A DNA stretch of 34,257 nucleotides from Neisseria sp. MVDL19-042950 (lineage in GTDB: Bacteria; Pseudomonadota; Gammaproteobacteria; Burkholderiales; Neisseriaceae): the NCBI RefSeq assembly GCF_030504625.1, contig NZ_JAUKWH010000016.1, forward strand, positions 1 through 34,257. Direction: 5' to 3'. The notes under the pieces are model-generated. The model did no database searches and was not told the origin of the DNA. It saw only the letters and a list, made by a program, of their open reading frames with translations. Position numbers and translations under genes: made by a program. Shown piece by piece: positions 1 through 9,331 of this stretch. Position 1 is the first letter of the stretch; each line of letters opens with the position of its first letter.

Positions 1-152
1 AGAAGGAACGAAGACACGAAACTTATCTGTCATGATTGATTTTCATGCCGGATATTTTATGTATTTAGGAAGAATGTTATGGGATTATTTAGGTCAGATC
101 GCCATATTTTTCTACACTATGCACCAATAGTAATTTGAATAAAAACAATTCC

Positions 153-181
153 TTCAAGTGAAGGCTGAAACAAGTTAAAAT
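153..181 (+). promoter_or_regulatory. Possible ftsK promoter
   Basis: TTCAAG at 153-158 and TAAAAT at 176-181 are 17 bases apart. The -10 is fair and the -35 matches only three of six consensus bases. Transcription would begin near 188. That suits translation from ATG 219 and leaves no leader for the TTG at 189. The rest of 1-152 shows no gene I can support. Confidence 0.3.
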
Positions 182-218
182 AACAACTTTGCCGAAACCA
201 ATCAAGGCCGTTGTGTTT

Positions 219-3200
219 ATGTTGTGGACATTTTTACTGATTTTGCTGTTATGTGCTATTGCCGGTATGTTGTGGATCCGTCGTCGCCAAGAACAAGAGT
301 GGCTACGGGAACTTACTTATCTTAGCCGTCATGAAGAAACAGATAACGGTGTTGAATCTGATACCTCTGATGGAAAGCAACTGAAAGCACTGCGGGGTGT
401 CGATCCAAATCTGAAAAACACGCGCCAAATTTATAAGGCAGCGGAAGAGGCTAAGGCGGTATACGATAAAACCGTAGAGAAATTTCGGGCTTTGTCTCCG
501 AAGCACAGCCGCAAGTTGGATGCTACATCAGGAATGGTTCGTGATAGAAATAAAGATGACGGTTTGAATGAACTGCCTATCTTTGCCTCTGCGTCTGAGG
601 TAAAACATGTTGTAGAAATAACAGAAGATAGCCAACATGAATTTGCAGATGTGAATGAGATTGAAAAAACACAGGTTCTTTCATTAAACGAAGCCATTCA
701 GCCTGATTCGGATGAAGAAGAAGGAAATGATATTCCGATGTTTGGTGCAGTGGTGCCGGAAGTGCCAATTTCTCCGGAGCAGAAACCATTGCGTGCAACC
801 GGGAAATCCATTGCTCCCGCTCCTTATTTGGATTTTGAAGATGGAGAATATCGCCCTGCCAAGATAGTAGATTCTTCCTTGCCGGTTATTACCTTGGAAG
901 AGGCCACCCGTGCATTGCGGGAAACACCGACGACAGATACTGAACCGCAGGAAGCCAAACCACAGCCACCTGTTTCCAAACCTACGTCTGACATGGAAGT
1001 AGTTGAAATCAATTGGCAGTTCAGGCCGGCATTAGAAGAAATCGAACCGCCTAAGCCTGTGGTTGAATTAAAAACAATTGATTTAGATGATCCTGCATTG
1101 AAACGGACACGTGAACGCGTGTTGTCGGAAGTACGGCAAATTTCTTTGCATACAATACCTCGTACTGAAATGATACAGTCGGTAGAACAGGCATTAAATT
1201 CTCCCGAAACCATTGGGGTGGAAGATATCCGTGCTAACTTGCTGCGTCAGCGTTTAGCCCGTCGCCGTCAGGTTACGGCCCAAGCTCCGGTGCAAGTGCT
1301 TCAGCCGAAAGTGATTCCGGAAGGTGAGGTGTTTGCTAATTTGGCAAAAACCGATTCACCTGTTAATCGTCAACGTATCCGCCGCATTAATATGGCGATG
1401 CGCGAAAGTGTGATTCCTGACGCAGCGCGTGTCGAGCAGAGTCATGTGGTCAAACTCCAACCGCCGAAAATAGCCGGAACCTCTCCCATATCTACCCGTT
1501 TTACACCTTATGCCGCTGTGCCCGATCCGATGGCAACCGTTGTGGAGCCTCCTCCCGTGCCTGAGGTGGAACGGCAAGTGATTGATATTCCAGAACCGCC
1601 GGTATTTCATAATACTGCTGCCGTTTCTTCTCCGCGAGCGGTGGTACATGAAGAAGCAGAAGTATCTGCAGTCAATGCCCACATTAGCGATACTCCGCGT
1701 TGGACGATTACAGACCGCTTGATCAGTGAATCTGCGCCGACAGTTGCAGACAAAGAGGGGTTTCAGACGGCCTCGGATGAAACAGATGAAGCGACTGCCG
1801 CAATTTTTGAGCATGCTTCGAAACAATCGGCAGAAAATTTGGTGAGGCCGTCTGAAACGACAACGGTTCCCGCCGCTTCCGTAACGCCGATTCCGCGCAT
1901 TGTTACCGTTCCGAAAGGCGAATCTCATTTGCCCGCGGTCGATTTGCTACAACCGCCGCAATTTGATCCGACAGCGACGCAAACGGAAGAAGCATTGTTG
2001 GAAAACAGCATTACCATCGAAGAAAAGTTGGCCGAATTTAAAGTAAAAGTAAAGGTAATGGATGCTTATTCCGGCCCTGTTATCACCCGCTATGAAATCG
2101 AGCCGGATGTCGGAGTGCGCGGTAATGCCGTATTGAATCTTGAAAAAGATTTGGCACGCTCGTTAGGCGTGGCTTCTATCCGCGTGGTTGAAACCATACC
2201 GGGCAAAACCTGCATGGGCTTGGAGTTGCCGAACCCCAAGCGGCAGATGATACGTTTGAGTGAAATTTTCAATTCGCCTGCTTTTCAGGAATCCAAATCC
2301 AAACTGACGCTTGCTTTGGGGCAAGACATTACCGGCGAACCGGTGGTAACCGATTTGGGCAAAGCACCGCATCTATTGGTGGCGGGTACGACCGGATCGG
2401 GTAAATCGGTTGGCGTGAATTCAATGATTTTATCAATGTTGTTTAAAGCAACGCCTGATGAAGTTCGCATGATTATGATAGACCCGAAAATGCTGGAGCT
2501 GAGTATTTACGAGGGAATCCCCCATCTGCTTGCACCGGTGGTTACCGATATGAAGCTGGCCGCCAATGCGCTGACATGGTGTGTGAACGAGATGGAAAAA
2601 CGTTACCGTTTGATGAGCCATGTTGGTGTGCGTAATTTGGCGGGCTTTAATCAAAAAGTGGCCGAAGCGGCGGCTCGCGGCGAAACCATGGCTAATCCGT
2701 TCAGCTTAACACCTTCCGAGCCCGAACCGTTGGAAAAACTGCCGTTTATCGTAGTGGTGGTGGATGAGTTTGCCGACTTGATGATGACGGCAGGCAAGAA
2801 AATCGAAGAATTGATTGCACGTTTGGCGCAGAAAGCCCGCGCAGCGGGTATCCACTTGATTTTGGCTACCCAGCGCCCGAGTGTGGATGTGATTACCGGT
2901 TTGATTAAAGCCAATATTCCGACGCGTATCGCATTTCAGGTTTCCAGCAAAGTCGACAGCCGCACGATTCTTGACCAGATGGGGGCAGAAAATCTGCTGG
3001 GGCAAGGCGATATGCTGTTTCTGCCGCCGGGCACCGGCTATCCGAAGCGTGTGCATGGTGCCTTTGTTGCAGATGATGAAGTTCATCGCGTTGTCGAATA
3101 TCTCAAACAGTTCGGAGAACCGAATTATATAGACGATATTCTGACTGCCGGAGTGGGCGGTGATGATCTGTTCAGCAATGCCAACAGCGGACGAGGCAGC

Positions 3201-3413
3201 GATGAAGAACAAGATCCGATGTATGACGATGCCGTTGCCTGCGTGATTAAAACCCGTAAAGCAACCATTTCATCGGTGCAGCGTTATTTGCGCATCGGCT
3301 ACAACCGTGCCGCCCGTTTGATCGACCAAATGGAAGCCGACGGTATCGTTTCGGCTCCGGAGGCCAACGGCAACCGTACCGTATTGGCGCAAAGTAGCGA
3401 ACACCTTGATTAA
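219..3413 (+). CDS. ftsK: DNA translocase FtsK, single-TM neisserial form
   Basis: This is a hexameric DNA pump that acts at the division septum, moving chromosome ends apart and activating XerCD recombination. The 1064-residue protein begins with one hydrophobic helix (about residues 2-20) instead of the usual four. A charged, Pro/Glu-rich linker of nearly 600 residues follows. The motor then starts near [19 protein letters not shown], with Walker A GTTGSGKS at about 723-730 and Walker B in [10 protein letters not shown]. The C-terminal gamma winged helix (DPMYDDAV to NRTVL) reads polar DNA signals. I start at ATG 219: a TTG 30 bases upstream stays in frame, but neisserial relatives begin at the hydrophobic helix and an AAGG lies upstream of the ATG. 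Two DNA uptake cores (near 1763 and 1847, opposite orientations) sit inside the linker. Function is secure; the start is less so. Confidence 0.95.
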   Translation: MLWTFLLILLLCAIAGMLWIRRRQEQEWLRELTYLSRHEETDNGVESDTSDGKQLKALRGVDPNLKNTRQIYKAAEEAKAVYDKTVEKFRALSPKHSRKLDATSGMVRDRNKDDGLNELPIFASASEVKHVVEITEDSQHEFADVNEIEKTQVLSLNEAIQPDSDEEEGNDIPMFGAVVPEVPISPEQKPLRATGKSIAPAPYLDFEDGEYRPAKIVDSSLPVITLEEATRALRETPTTDTEPQEAKPQPPVSKPTSDMEVVEINWQFRPALEEIEPPKPVVELKTIDLDDPALKRTRERVLSEVRQISLHTIPRTEMIQSVEQALNSPETIGVEDIRANLLRQRLARRRQVTAQAPVQVLQPKVIPEGEVFANLAKTDSPVNRQRIRRINMAMRESVIPDAARVEQSHVVKLQPPKIAGTSPISTRFTPYAAVPDPMATVVEPPPVPEVERQVIDIPEPPVFHNTAAVSSPRAVVHEEAEVSAVNAHISDTPRWTITDRLISESAPTVADKEGFQTASDETDEATAAIFEHASKQSAENLVRPSETTTVPAASVTPIPRIVTVPKGESHLPAVDLLQPPQFDPTATQTEEALLENSITIEEKLAEFKVKVKVMDAYSGPVITRYEIEPDVGVRGNAVLNLEKDLARSLGVASIRVVETIPGKTCMGLELPNPKRQMIRLSEIFNSPAFQESKSKLTLALGQDITGEPVVTDLGKAPHLLVAGTTGSGKSVGVNSMILSMLFKATPDEVRMIMIDPKMLELSIYEGIPHLLAPVVTDMKLAANALTWCVNEMEKRYRLMSHVGVRNLAGFNQKVAEAAARGETMANPFSLTPSEPEPLEKLPFIVVVVDEFADLMMTAGKKIEELIARLAQKARAAGIHLILATQRPSVDVITGLIKANIPTRIAFQVSSKVDSRTILDQMGAENLLGQGDMLFLPPGTGYPKRVHGAFVADDEVHRVVEYLKQFGEPNYIDDILTAGVGGDDLFSNANSGRGSDEEQDPMYDDAVACVIKTRKATISSVQRYLRIGYNRAARLIDQMEADGIVSAPEANGNRTVLAQSSEHLD

Positions 3414-3416
3414 TGG

Positions 3417-3451
3417 TTTCAGACGGCCTCTTGGAAGAAGGCCGTCTGAAA
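3417..3451 (+). terminator. DUS-pair terminator after ftsK
   Basis: Inverted uptake sequences (TTTCAGACGGCCT and AGGCCGTCTGAAA-type arms) form a hairpin with a short loop just after the ftsK stop codon. Paired uptake sequences commonly serve as Neisseria terminators. Confidence 0.7.
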
Positions 3452-3489
3452 TATATCGGAATGCTTTTGTATTGAATAAAAAATGAACC

Positions 3490-3524
3490 GTACAGGCCGT
3501 CTGAAACTTTTCAGACGGCCTGTA
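3490..3524. terminator. Second DUS-pair hairpin between ftsK and the transglycosylase
   Basis: The arms run 3490-3506 and about 3509-3524 (TACAGGCCGTCTGAAA and its complement) with a loop of only a few bases. It is the second complete uptake hairpin within 110 bases, so readthrough from ftsK should be low. Confidence 0.65.
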
Positions 3525-3546
3525 CCAACCGTAAACCTGACACATT

Positions 3547-4176
3547 ATGAATGGCAAAACCTCTATTCTTTTTCCTGAATCCGTAGACCGCCGTCGCTTA
3601 CTGATTGCCGGCGGTGCATGTTTATTGAGTCCGAAATTGCTGCTGGCCGGAGCGCAGCGTGAAGAAACCTTGTCTGACGACGTGGCTTCGGTGATGCGCA
3701 GTTCCATCAACAATGTAAACCCGCCGCGCTTGGTTTTTACCCGTGCCGAAGACGGAGAGCGTTGGTTGAAAGATATGTCGTCCCGTTTGGCGCGCTATGT
3801 GCCTGATGAAGGGGAACGCCGGCGTTTGCTTATCAACATACAATATGAATCAAGCCGTGCCGGTTTGGATACACAGGTTGTATTGGGTCTGATTGAAGTA
3901 GAAAGCGCGTTTCGCCAATACGCCATCAGTAACGTCGGTGCACGCGGGTTGATGCAGGTAATGCCGTTTTGGAGGAACTATATCGGCAAGCCTTCACACA
4001 ACCTTTTCGATATCCGCACCAACCTGCGTTACGGCTGTACTATTTTGCGCCATTACAATAATGTCGAGCGAGGCAACTTGGTACGGGCACTGGCCCGTTT
4101 TAACGGCAGTTTGGGCAGCAACAAATATCCGAACGCAGTCTTGGGCGCATGGCGCAACCGTTGGCAGTGGGGATAA
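3547..4176 (+). CDS. Lytic transglycosylase, SLT family
   Basis: This is an exported murein hydrolase that should cleave the MurNAc-GlcNAc bond with formation of 1,6-anhydro-MurNAc. The 209-residue protein opens with an arginine-rich export signal (DRRRLLIAGG at 14-23, then LLSPKLLLAGA) that could use Tat or Sec. The SLT core follows: VESAF with the presumed catalytic Glu119, then SNVGARGLMQVMPFW and a repeat of the YGCTILRHY type. It is short for the family and has little beyond the catalytic domain. The gene sits alone, closed on both sides by uptake-sequence hairpins. Cys25 lies inside the signal but does not form a clear lipobox. Confidence 0.85.
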   Translation: MNGKTSILFPESVDRRRLLIAGGACLLSPKLLLAGAQREETLSDDVASVMRSSINNVNPPRLVFTRAEDGERWLKDMSSRLARYVPDEGERRRLLINIQYESSRAGLDTQVVLGLIEVESAFRQYAISNVGARGLMQVMPFWRNYIGKPSHNLFDIRTNLRYGCTILRHYNNVERGNLVRALARFNGSLGSNKYPNAVLGAWRNRWQWG

Positions 4177-4197
4177 TGTTGTAAGTATTTTCAAGAG

Positions 4198-4234
4198 AAG
4201 CCGTCTGAAAGAAAAGCAGTTTTTCAGACGGCTT
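4198..4234 (+). terminator. DUS-pair terminator after the transglycosylase
   Basis: AAGCCGTCTGAAA at 4198-4210 and its complement at 4222-4234 form a 13-bp stem with an 11-base loop, ending in a short T run. Confidence 0.7.
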
Positions 4235-4501
4235 TATAATCCGTGAAACACAAATAATCATGACAAGTATGGGACTGCAAGTGGCGGACATACCGATTCC
4301 GCTACCGTGCCGCCGGTTTATAAAACCGCCTGTTTAAGGCTGCGGCGGACGGCTCTGCAAGGTCATCGGATTTCGCAGCAGCGATAAAAGTTTATCTGTT
4401 TAATCTTCAGGCCGTCTGAAACAGAAACAGACAATCGTTGTATAATCGCCCCATTAACCAACCTGTTCATTTTCAGACGGCCTCAACAATACAATATCAT
4501 T
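4235..4501. other. Gene-free spacer upstream of the MFS gene
   Basis: I see no supported gene here. The stretch holds two uptake sequences in opposite orientation (cores at 4411-4420 and 4472-4481) flanking the promoter -10 at 4441. A small GC hairpin lies near 4311-4328, and the remainder is GC-rich sequence of no recognised type. Confidence 0.4.
4418..4446 (+). promoter_or_regulatory. Promoter of the MFS-ssb pair
   Basis: A perfect TATAAT at 4441-4446 has only a weak -35 about 17 bases upstream (around 4418). The transcript would start near 4453 and carry an uptake sequence in its leader. Confidence 0.4.
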
Positions 4502-5887
4502 ATGTCAAAACAAAACCGCACACAGATGCTCCCTCTCGAATGGCGTGCCAGCAGCTCTCTGGCGGGCGTATATGCATTGCGTATGCTCGGCATGTTTTTA
4601 GTACTGCCGGTGCTTGCCCTCTATGCCGCCACTTTGCCGGGAGCCGAAAATAACAAAACCTTGGTTGGTCTGGCAATGGGCATGTACGGCTTGACGCAAG
4701 CCGCTTTGCAACTGCCCTTAGGGATAGCTTCGGATAAGTTCGGGCGCAAAAGGGTAATTTACGTCGGGTTGATTGTGTTTGCAGCAGGCAGTTTTTTGGC
4801 TGCCGCCGCCAATACTTTGGAAATGCTCGTAGTGGCGCGGGCTTTGCAGGGAGCAGGTGCTATCAGTGCGGCGGTTACTGCGCTTCTGGCCGACTTAACC
4901 CGCGATGAAGTGCGTACCCGCGGCATGGCCATGATAGGGTTGAGCATAGGCTTAACATTTTCAGCCAGCTTGGTGTTGGCTCCCGCATTATCAGGGATTA
5001 TCGGCGTACCCGGCCTGTTTATGCTGACAGGCGTGCTGACGGTAATAAGCATTGCGGTCGTCGCATGGGTTACACCCGATCCGGTTAAATCAAAGTTGCA
5101 TGAAGACACCCAAGCACAGCCTTCCCGCATCGGTGAAGTGCTAAAAAACACCCAGTTGCTGAGTTTGGATTTTGGTATCTTCGCCCTTCATGCCTCACAA
5201 ATGGCCTTGTTTATCTCGTTGCCTTTCGCTCTGGAACATTTAGGGCTGGATAAAATCCAACATTGGAAAATCTATCTGCCCGCCACCATTATCGGGCTGA
5301 TTTTGATGGTGCCGTTGATTATCATCGGCGAAACGCGCAATAAACTAAAGCAGGTATTTTTAGGCGGCATCGGCTGTATCGCCGCCGCGCAGATGGGATT
5401 GATGTACGGTTTGGAGTCGATATGGATGATTGCCGTATATCTGACCATCTACTTTATCGGATTCAACGTATTGGAAGCAAGCTTGCCTTCGATAGTATCG
5501 AAAATTGCCCCGGCGGATTTAAAAGGCACGGCGATGGGTGTTTACAACACCATGCAATCGGTAGGCTTGTTTGCAGGCGGTGCATCGGGCGGTTGGATTT
5601 TCCAGCATTACGGCTTCAGTGGCGTATTTGCATTTTGTACGTCCCTGATGCTGTTATGGATGTTGATAGCAATGTTCGCGCCTGCGCCCAAGCCTGTTAA
5701 AAATATCGCATTTACCGTGCCGACGGAGTGGCAGGGGCGTACGGCGGATTTGCATGCCGCACTCACCGCCTTGCAGGGTACGGAAGCCGTGAGCTTCAGC
5801 GTGGACGAACAAACCGTTTATATCAAGGCGTTGCAGAAAGGATTCGACCAGACAGCCGCCGAAAAAATTATCTCAGGAGTAAAGTAA
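4502..5887 (+). CDS. MFS drug-type exporter, YajR-like, with C-terminal YAM domain
   Basis: This inner-membrane proton-coupled transporter has 461 residues, about 12 membrane helices, and an MFS motif A (SDKFGRKR, 77-84). Its opening ([16 protein letters not shown]) and helix 4 ([23 protein letters not shown]) resemble E. coli YajR. Like YajR it has a soluble ferredoxin-fold tail after helix 12 (about 400-461), the YAM domain. The substrate is unknown; a broad exporter role is inferred. Its TAA stop overlaps the ssb ATG by one base (TAATG), so the two genes are probably translated in a coupled way. Confidence 0.85.
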   Translation: MSKQNRTQMLPLEWRASSSLAGVYALRMLGMFLVLPVLALYAATLPGAENNKTLVGLAMGMYGLTQAALQLPLGIASDKFGRKRVIYVGLIVFAAGSFLAAAANTLEMLVVARALQGAGAISAAVTALLADLTRDEVRTRGMAMIGLSIGLTFSASLVLAPALSGIIGVPGLFMLTGVLTVISIAVVAWVTPDPVKSKLHEDTQAQPSRIGEVLKNTQLLSLDFGIFALHASQMALFISLPFALEHLGLDKIQHWKIYLPATIIGLILMVPLIIIGETRNKLKQVFLGGIGCIAAAQMGLMYGLESIWMIAVYLTIYFIGFNVLEASLPSIVSKIAPADLKGTAMGVYNTMQSVGLFAGGASGGWIFQHYGFSGVFAFCTSLMLLWMLIAMFAPAPKPVKNIAFTVPTEWQGRTADLHAALTALQGTEAVSFSVDEQTVYIKALQKGFDQTAAEKIISGVK

Positions 5888-6408
5888 TGTCATCATTAAA
5901 TAAAGTGATTCTTATCGGCAATCTGGGGCGCGATCCCGAAGTGCGGTATATGCCGAACGGCGAAGCCGTGTGTAATTTCAGCATAGCAACCAGCGAAGTT
6001 TGGAACGACCGTAACAGCGGCCAACGGCAAGAACGTACAGAATGGCACAACATCACACTTTACCGCCGCTTGGCGGAAGTGGCCGGCCAATACTTGCGTA
6101 AAGGCAGTTCCGTGTATATCGAAGGCCGTATCCAAAGCCGAAAATATGTAGGTAAAGACGGAATCGAGCGCACGGCTTACGATATTATCGGCAGCGAAAT
6201 GAAAATGCTGGGCGCGCGCAGCGGCGGCTCGGCTGAATACGACGGCGGGCAAGGCGGTTATCAGCAATCCGCTCCGCAGCAATCTTACCAAAGTGCTCCT
6301 GCTTACCAGCAGGAAGCACCAAGCGCACCGCCTGCCGCGCCGCGCCGTCAAGCTCCCGTCGCGCCGGCAGCTCCTGTGGATGATATTGACGACGATATTC
6401 CGTTCTAA
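5887..6408 (+). CDS. ssb: Single-stranded DNA-binding protein SSB
   Basis: This essential protein coats single-stranded DNA in replication, repair and incoming transforming DNA, and recruits partners through its tail. The 173-residue product has an N-terminal OB fold ([21 protein letters not shown] to about residue 108), then a Gln/Tyr/Pro/Ala-rich linker and the canonical acidic tip DDDIPF. The start is the ATG with AGGAG at 5875-5879. A longer in-frame opening upstream only reads through the end of the exporter gene. Linkage to the exporter is by the one-base overlap. Confidence 0.97.
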   Translation: MSSLNKVILIGNLGRDPEVRYMPNGEAVCNFSIATSEVWNDRNSGQRQERTEWHNITLYRRLAEVAGQYLRKGSSVYIEGRIQSRKYVGKDGIERTAYDIIGSEMKMLGARSGGSAEYDGGQGGYQQSAPQQSYQSAPAYQQEAPSAPPAAPRRQAPVAPAAPVDDIDDDIPF

Positions 6409-6443
6409 GATTCTCCTCAGCATAAAATATCGAAAAACCCTGC

Positions 6444-6481
6444 AAAAAGAGAAACCGGAACGGTATAAGGTTTCTCTTTTT
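6444..6481 (+). terminator. Intrinsic terminator after ssb
   Basis: AAAAAGAGAAACC at 6444-6456 pairs with its complement at 6469-6481, leaving a 12-base loop. It ends in a T tract and contains no uptake sequence. The A tract on the left makes it potentially bidirectional. Confidence 0.85.
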
Positions 6482-6580
6482 GCTATAGGTAGTTATCAAC
6501 CTAGAAAGATTGGGTGTTTGAAAACTGTATAGATAAGCCCACAGGTTTTTTCAGACGGCCTCTTAAAGCGGGTAACGATG

Positions 6581-6608
6581 TTGCTTTTTCCGCCTTCTTT
6601 GGTACAAT
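6581..6608 (+). promoter_or_regulatory. greA promoter with extended -10
   Basis: TTGCTT at 6581-6586 and TACAAT at 6603-6608 are 16 bases apart. TGG directly before the hexamer makes an extended -10. Transcription should start near 6615, giving a leader of about 175 bases before greA. Confidence 0.65.
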
Positions 6609-6632
6609 GCCATTTAACAAAAGTTATTCCAA

Positions 6633-6668
6633 ACAAGCCGCCGGATTCGGGCGGCTTGTATTTTTATT
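6633..6668 (+). terminator. Terminator-like hairpin in the greA leader (possible attenuator)
   Basis: A perfect 10-bp GC-rich stem (ACAAGCCGCC at 6633-6642 with 6650-6659) with a 7-base loop is followed by ATTTTTATTT. It lies about 20-50 bases downstream of the predicted start and 120 bases before greA, where a terminator would yield a short RNA of about 55 bases. Confidence 0.6.
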
Positions 6669-6790
6669 TACAGAACCGGATTGAATGCGGCGTATATCGG
6701 GGAAAGGCCGAATACTGTGTAAAGCGTTGTGCTTTGCATGGTTATTGTGCTTTCTTATTCGGGTATGAAGCCGTTTCGTGGAGAAAAAAC

Positions 6791-7267
6791 ATGCAGAAAA
6801 TTCCGTTAACCGTGCGTGGTGCCGAATTATTGAAAGAAGAATTGCAACACCTGAAAAGCGTGGCGCGTCCAGCAGTGATCGAAGCGATTGCGGAAGCGCG
6901 ATCGCATGGCGATTTGTCGGAAAATGCCGAATATGAAGCTGCCAAGGAGCGTCAGGGGTTTATTGAAGGCCGTATTGCCGATGTGGAGCATAAACTTGCC
7001 CGCGCCCATATCATCAATCCTGCCGAGATCCATGCAGAAGGCAAGGTGGTATTCGGCGCAACCGTTACTTTGGAAGATTTGAATACTGAAGAGCAGGTAC
7101 GTTACCAAATCGTGGGTGAGGATGAAGCCGATATCAAACTTAATAAAATTTATGTCGGTTCGCCTATCGCCCGTGCTTTAATCGGTAAAGAGGAGGGTGA
7201 TGTGGCCGAGGTGCAGGCTCCGAGCGGTTTGCGCGAGTATGATATTGTGGCTGTGGAATATATTTGA
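6791..7267 (+). CDS. greA: Transcription elongation factor GreA
   Basis: GreA inserts into the secondary channel of RNA polymerase and stimulates cleavage of backtracked transcripts. The 158-residue product matches the usual length. It has an N-terminal coiled-coil hairpin (1-75) with the catalytic acidic tip Asp41 and Glu44 in [16 protein letters not shown], followed by a C-terminal FKBP-like domain. A longer in-frame reading upstream covers the leader and is not supported by family length. The leader hairpin suggests control by premature termination. Confidence 0.96.
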   Translation: MQKIPLTVRGAELLKEELQHLKSVARPAVIEAIAEARSHGDLSENAEYEAAKERQGFIEGRIADVEHKLARAHIINPAEIHAEGKVVFGATVTLEDLNTEEQVRYQIVGEDEADIKLNKIYVGSPIARALIGKEEGDVAEVQAPSGLREYDIVAVEYI

Positions 7268-7290
7268 TTGGTTTGAATCGAATCGATAGG

Positions 7291-7327
7291 GAGAGGCCGT
7301 CTGAAAAGTTTTCAGACGGCCTCTTTT
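7291..7327. terminator. Bidirectional DUS-pair terminator between greA and tadA
   Basis: GAGAGGCCGTCTGAAAA and its complement form a 17-bp stem with a minimal loop, ending in TTTT. It lies between the converging greA and tadA genes and should serve both. Confidence 0.8.
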
Positions 7328-7350
7328 GTATATGGCGGGTAAGAATCGGG

Positions 7351-8067
7351 TTAGCGGCGGTTTTGAAAGAATGTTTGCAATAATGCGCCGCATTCTTCGG
7401 CCAGTATGCCGCCTTTTACGGCGGTGTGGCGGTTGAGCCGCGTGTCGGCAAACAGGTTGATGATACTGCCGGCGGCTCCGGTTTTTGGTTCGGCCGCACC
7501 GTAAATCACGCGCCGCACGCGGGCTTGGATGAGGGCGCTGGCGCACATGCTGCACGGTTCGAGTGTAACGTAGACATCGCAGCCGTCGAGACGGTAGTTT
7601 TGCAAAACTTCTCCCGCAGCGGCAAGGGCGCGTATTTCGGCGTGATGGCTGATGTTGCGGCTGTGAATGCAGGTGTTGTGGGCGGCGGCGATTAGTGCGC
7701 CGTTTTTTACGACGACGGCACCGACCGGTATTTCGCCCAAGGCGGCAGATTGCCCGGCTTGTTGCAGGGCCGTTTGCATAAAGTGTTCCATTTCAGACGG
7801 CATCGGGAAGACATCGACGGGTGGGTGTCGGCGGACGGCTTCGAGCAGGTCGTTTTTTTCTGCAAGGCTTAAATCTTGGGGGCGGGTTTCGTTCAACAGG
7901 GCGGCAAGCTGCCATAAGGTGCTGCGGGTAACGGTTAGCCCCGCTGCTTTGAGCAGGAGAAAAGTTTGCACTGCGCCGTGCTTGCGCAAATCTTCAAGCG
8001 TGCGGATATCGAGTGTGCGGAGGGTTTGCAGGGTTTTGGGGGCGAGGGGCGGGGTGGTGAGCTGCAT
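7351..8067 (-). CDS. tadA: tRNA adenosine(34) deaminase TadA with N-terminal TfoX C-domain
   Basis: TadA converts wobble A34 of tRNA-Arg(ACG) to inosine. The 238-residue protein is longer than a typical TadA (about 160). Residues 93-238 are the deaminase, with zinc ligands and proton shuttle in HAE (His142, Glu144) and PCSMC (Cys172, Cys175). Residues 1-80 (LAPKTLQTLRTLDIRTLEDLRKHGAV...LLKAAG...LWQL) look like the C-terminal helix-hairpin-helix domain of TfoX. The same fusion is, to my knowledge, found in other neisseriae. The role of the extra domain is unknown; binding of nucleic acid is a guess. Confidence 0.93.
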   Translation of the reverse strand: MQLTTPPLAPKTLQTLRTLDIRTLEDLRKHGAVQTFLLLKAAGLTVTRSTLWQLAALLNETRPQDLSLAEKNDLLEAVRRHPPVDVFPMPSEMEHFMQTALQQAGQSAALGEIPVGAVVVKNGALIAAAHNTCIHSRNISHHAEIRALAAAGEVLQNYRLDGCDVYVTLEPCSMCASALIQARVRRVIYGAAEPKTGAAGSIINLFADTRLNRHTAVKGGILAEECGALLQTFFQNRR

Positions 8068-8094
8068 GGCGGGAGTGTTGTTTGAGGTGGTTTG

Positions 8095-8141
8095 AGGCCG
8101 TCTGAAAAAGATGGATTGGCGGATATGCTTTCAGACGGCCT
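8095..8141 (-). terminator. DUS-pair hairpin after nadE
   Basis: AGGCCGTCTGAAA at 8095-8107 pairs with 8129-8141 across a 21-base loop. It lies just past the nadE stop on the minus strand, between nadE and tadA, so tadA probably needs its own promoter. Confidence 0.6.
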
Positions 8142-8166
8142 GAGGGTTGTTTTGCTGTTTGATGGG

Positions 8167-8958
8167 TCAGGCCAGCAACTCGGGCGGAATCGGACAGATG
8201 GGGATGGGGTTGACTTTATGCTGCATGGCGCGGTGCAGGCGGGTGTAGATTTCCAGCACTTCGCGTTGGCGGCCTTCAAATTCTTCGGGGCCGTGTTTGC
8301 CATAAACCGTCATCGCCCATTCAAGCTCGGGGTAGCTTGCGCCGATTTGCTGTTCGTCGGTGCGTTCGGTATCCCACAATCCGTCGGTAGGCACGGCGGT
8401 TCGAATGGATTCGATAACGTTTAGCTCGGCGGCCAGCGTGTAGATTTGCGTTTTCAACAGGTCGGCAATCGGGCTGATGTCCACGCCGCCGTCGCCGTAT
8501 TTGGTAAAGAAGCCCACGCCGAAATCTTCCACTTTGTTGCCGGTGCCGGTAACGAGCAGGCCGTTGATTTGGCCGTAGTAATAAAGTGTAACCATACGCA
8601 GGCGGGAACGGGCGTTGGCAAGGGCAAGCTGTTTGGCCGGATAGTCGGTTTCGTCCACTTCCACGGTTTGGGCGAAAGTGTCAAAGGTGGGGGTGAGGTC
8701 GATGCGTTCGCCGCGCACGTTGGGAAAACGGTGTTTCAAATCGTCGATGTGTGCTTGGGCGCGGTCGACTTGGTCGGCTTTTTGGCGGATGGGCATTTCC
8801 AAAAGCAGTGTGGGCAGGCCGGTGCGGGCGGCGAGAATGGATACCACGGCAGAATCGATGCCGCCTGAAACGCCGACGATAAAGCCTTTGGCACGGGCTG
8901 TGGCAGCATAGTCTTTCAACCAACCGGTAATGTGGTCGATAACGGCTTGGGTTTGCAT
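8167..8958 (-). CDS. nadE: NH3-dependent NAD+ synthetase
   Basis: NadE amidates deamido-NAD+ to NAD+ with ATP and ammonia, the last step of NAD synthesis. The 263-residue protein is the short ammonia-dependent type, without a glutaminase domain. The PP-loop SGGIDS is at 31-36, and the family core continues with TGTGNKVEDFGVGFFTKYGDGGVDISPIADL. ATG 8958 is preceded by AAGGAA at a good distance; a longer in-frame extension upstream crosses an uptake-sequence hairpin and is rejected. Confidence 0.95.
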   Translation of the reverse strand: MQTQAVIDHITGWLKDYAATARAKGFIVGVSGGIDSAVVSILAARTGLPTLLLEMPIRQKADQVDRAQAHIDDLKHRFPNVRGERIDLTPTFDTFAQTVEVDETDYPAKQLALANARSRLRMVTLYYYGQINGLLVTGTGNKVEDFGVGFFTKYGDGGVDISPIADLLKTQIYTLAAELNVIESIRTAVPTDGLWDTERTDEQQIGASYPELEWAMTVYGKHGPEEFEGRQREVLEIYTRLHRAMQHKVNPIPICPIPPELLA

Positions 8959-9331
8959 GGTGTTCCTTTCGGGCGGTAAGCGGTAAAGATATAAATATAA
9001 CGTGATTCGAGGCCGTCTGAAAAGGCGGCGGGTTTTCAGACGGCCTCTATGGAGAGGCAGCTTAAAAATAACATACGCCATCTTCGGGGCAAGCCCGGCA
9101 TAACAGACCGTGATAAAAGTTTGTTGACGATTATAACGGCAGCTTCCGTATGAACGGTGTGGTTGCGGCGGCTGCACGATTTGGCTTTTCACGGCCGAAT
9201 ATGAATTTTCTGCACGTTGGAAGTGCAAATAAATCAAGCCCGCCTTTGTGCGGAGGATGGCCGGTTTTTGGTAAAATTCCCGCCGTTTCGCAAAGCCTTT
9301 TGTTTACACACACATTTTTATAAGGAAAATC
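8959..9331. other. Divergent spacer between nadE and the OFA-type transporter
   Basis: No gene is visible. It holds A/T-rich sequence next to nadE (8985-9000) suitable for a minus-strand promoter and the uptake hairpin at 9009-9047. A plus-strand extended -10 (TTGG followed by TAAAAT at 9272-9277) lies 55 bases before the transporter start; I see no convincing -35 for it. Confidence 0.4.
9009..9047. terminator. DUS-pair hairpin upstream of nadE
   Basis: GAGGCCGTCTGAAAA at 9009-9023 and its complement at 9033-9047 form a 15-bp stem with a 9-base loop. It separates the divergent nadE and MFS genes, so its use as a terminator is uncertain. Confidence 0.5.

Larger units (their letters stand above)
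6409..6790. other. ssb-greA spacer
   Basis: The spacer carries no gene. In order it holds the ssb terminator (6444-6481), an uptake sequence (6549-6560), the greA promoter (6581-6608) and a long greA leader with a terminator-like hairpin (6633-6668). Confidence 0.6.

Noticed and set aside
189-218. TTG start for ftsK
   Set aside because: It would leave no leader or ribosome site if the promoter at 153-181 is right, and relatives begin at the hydrophobic helix at 219.
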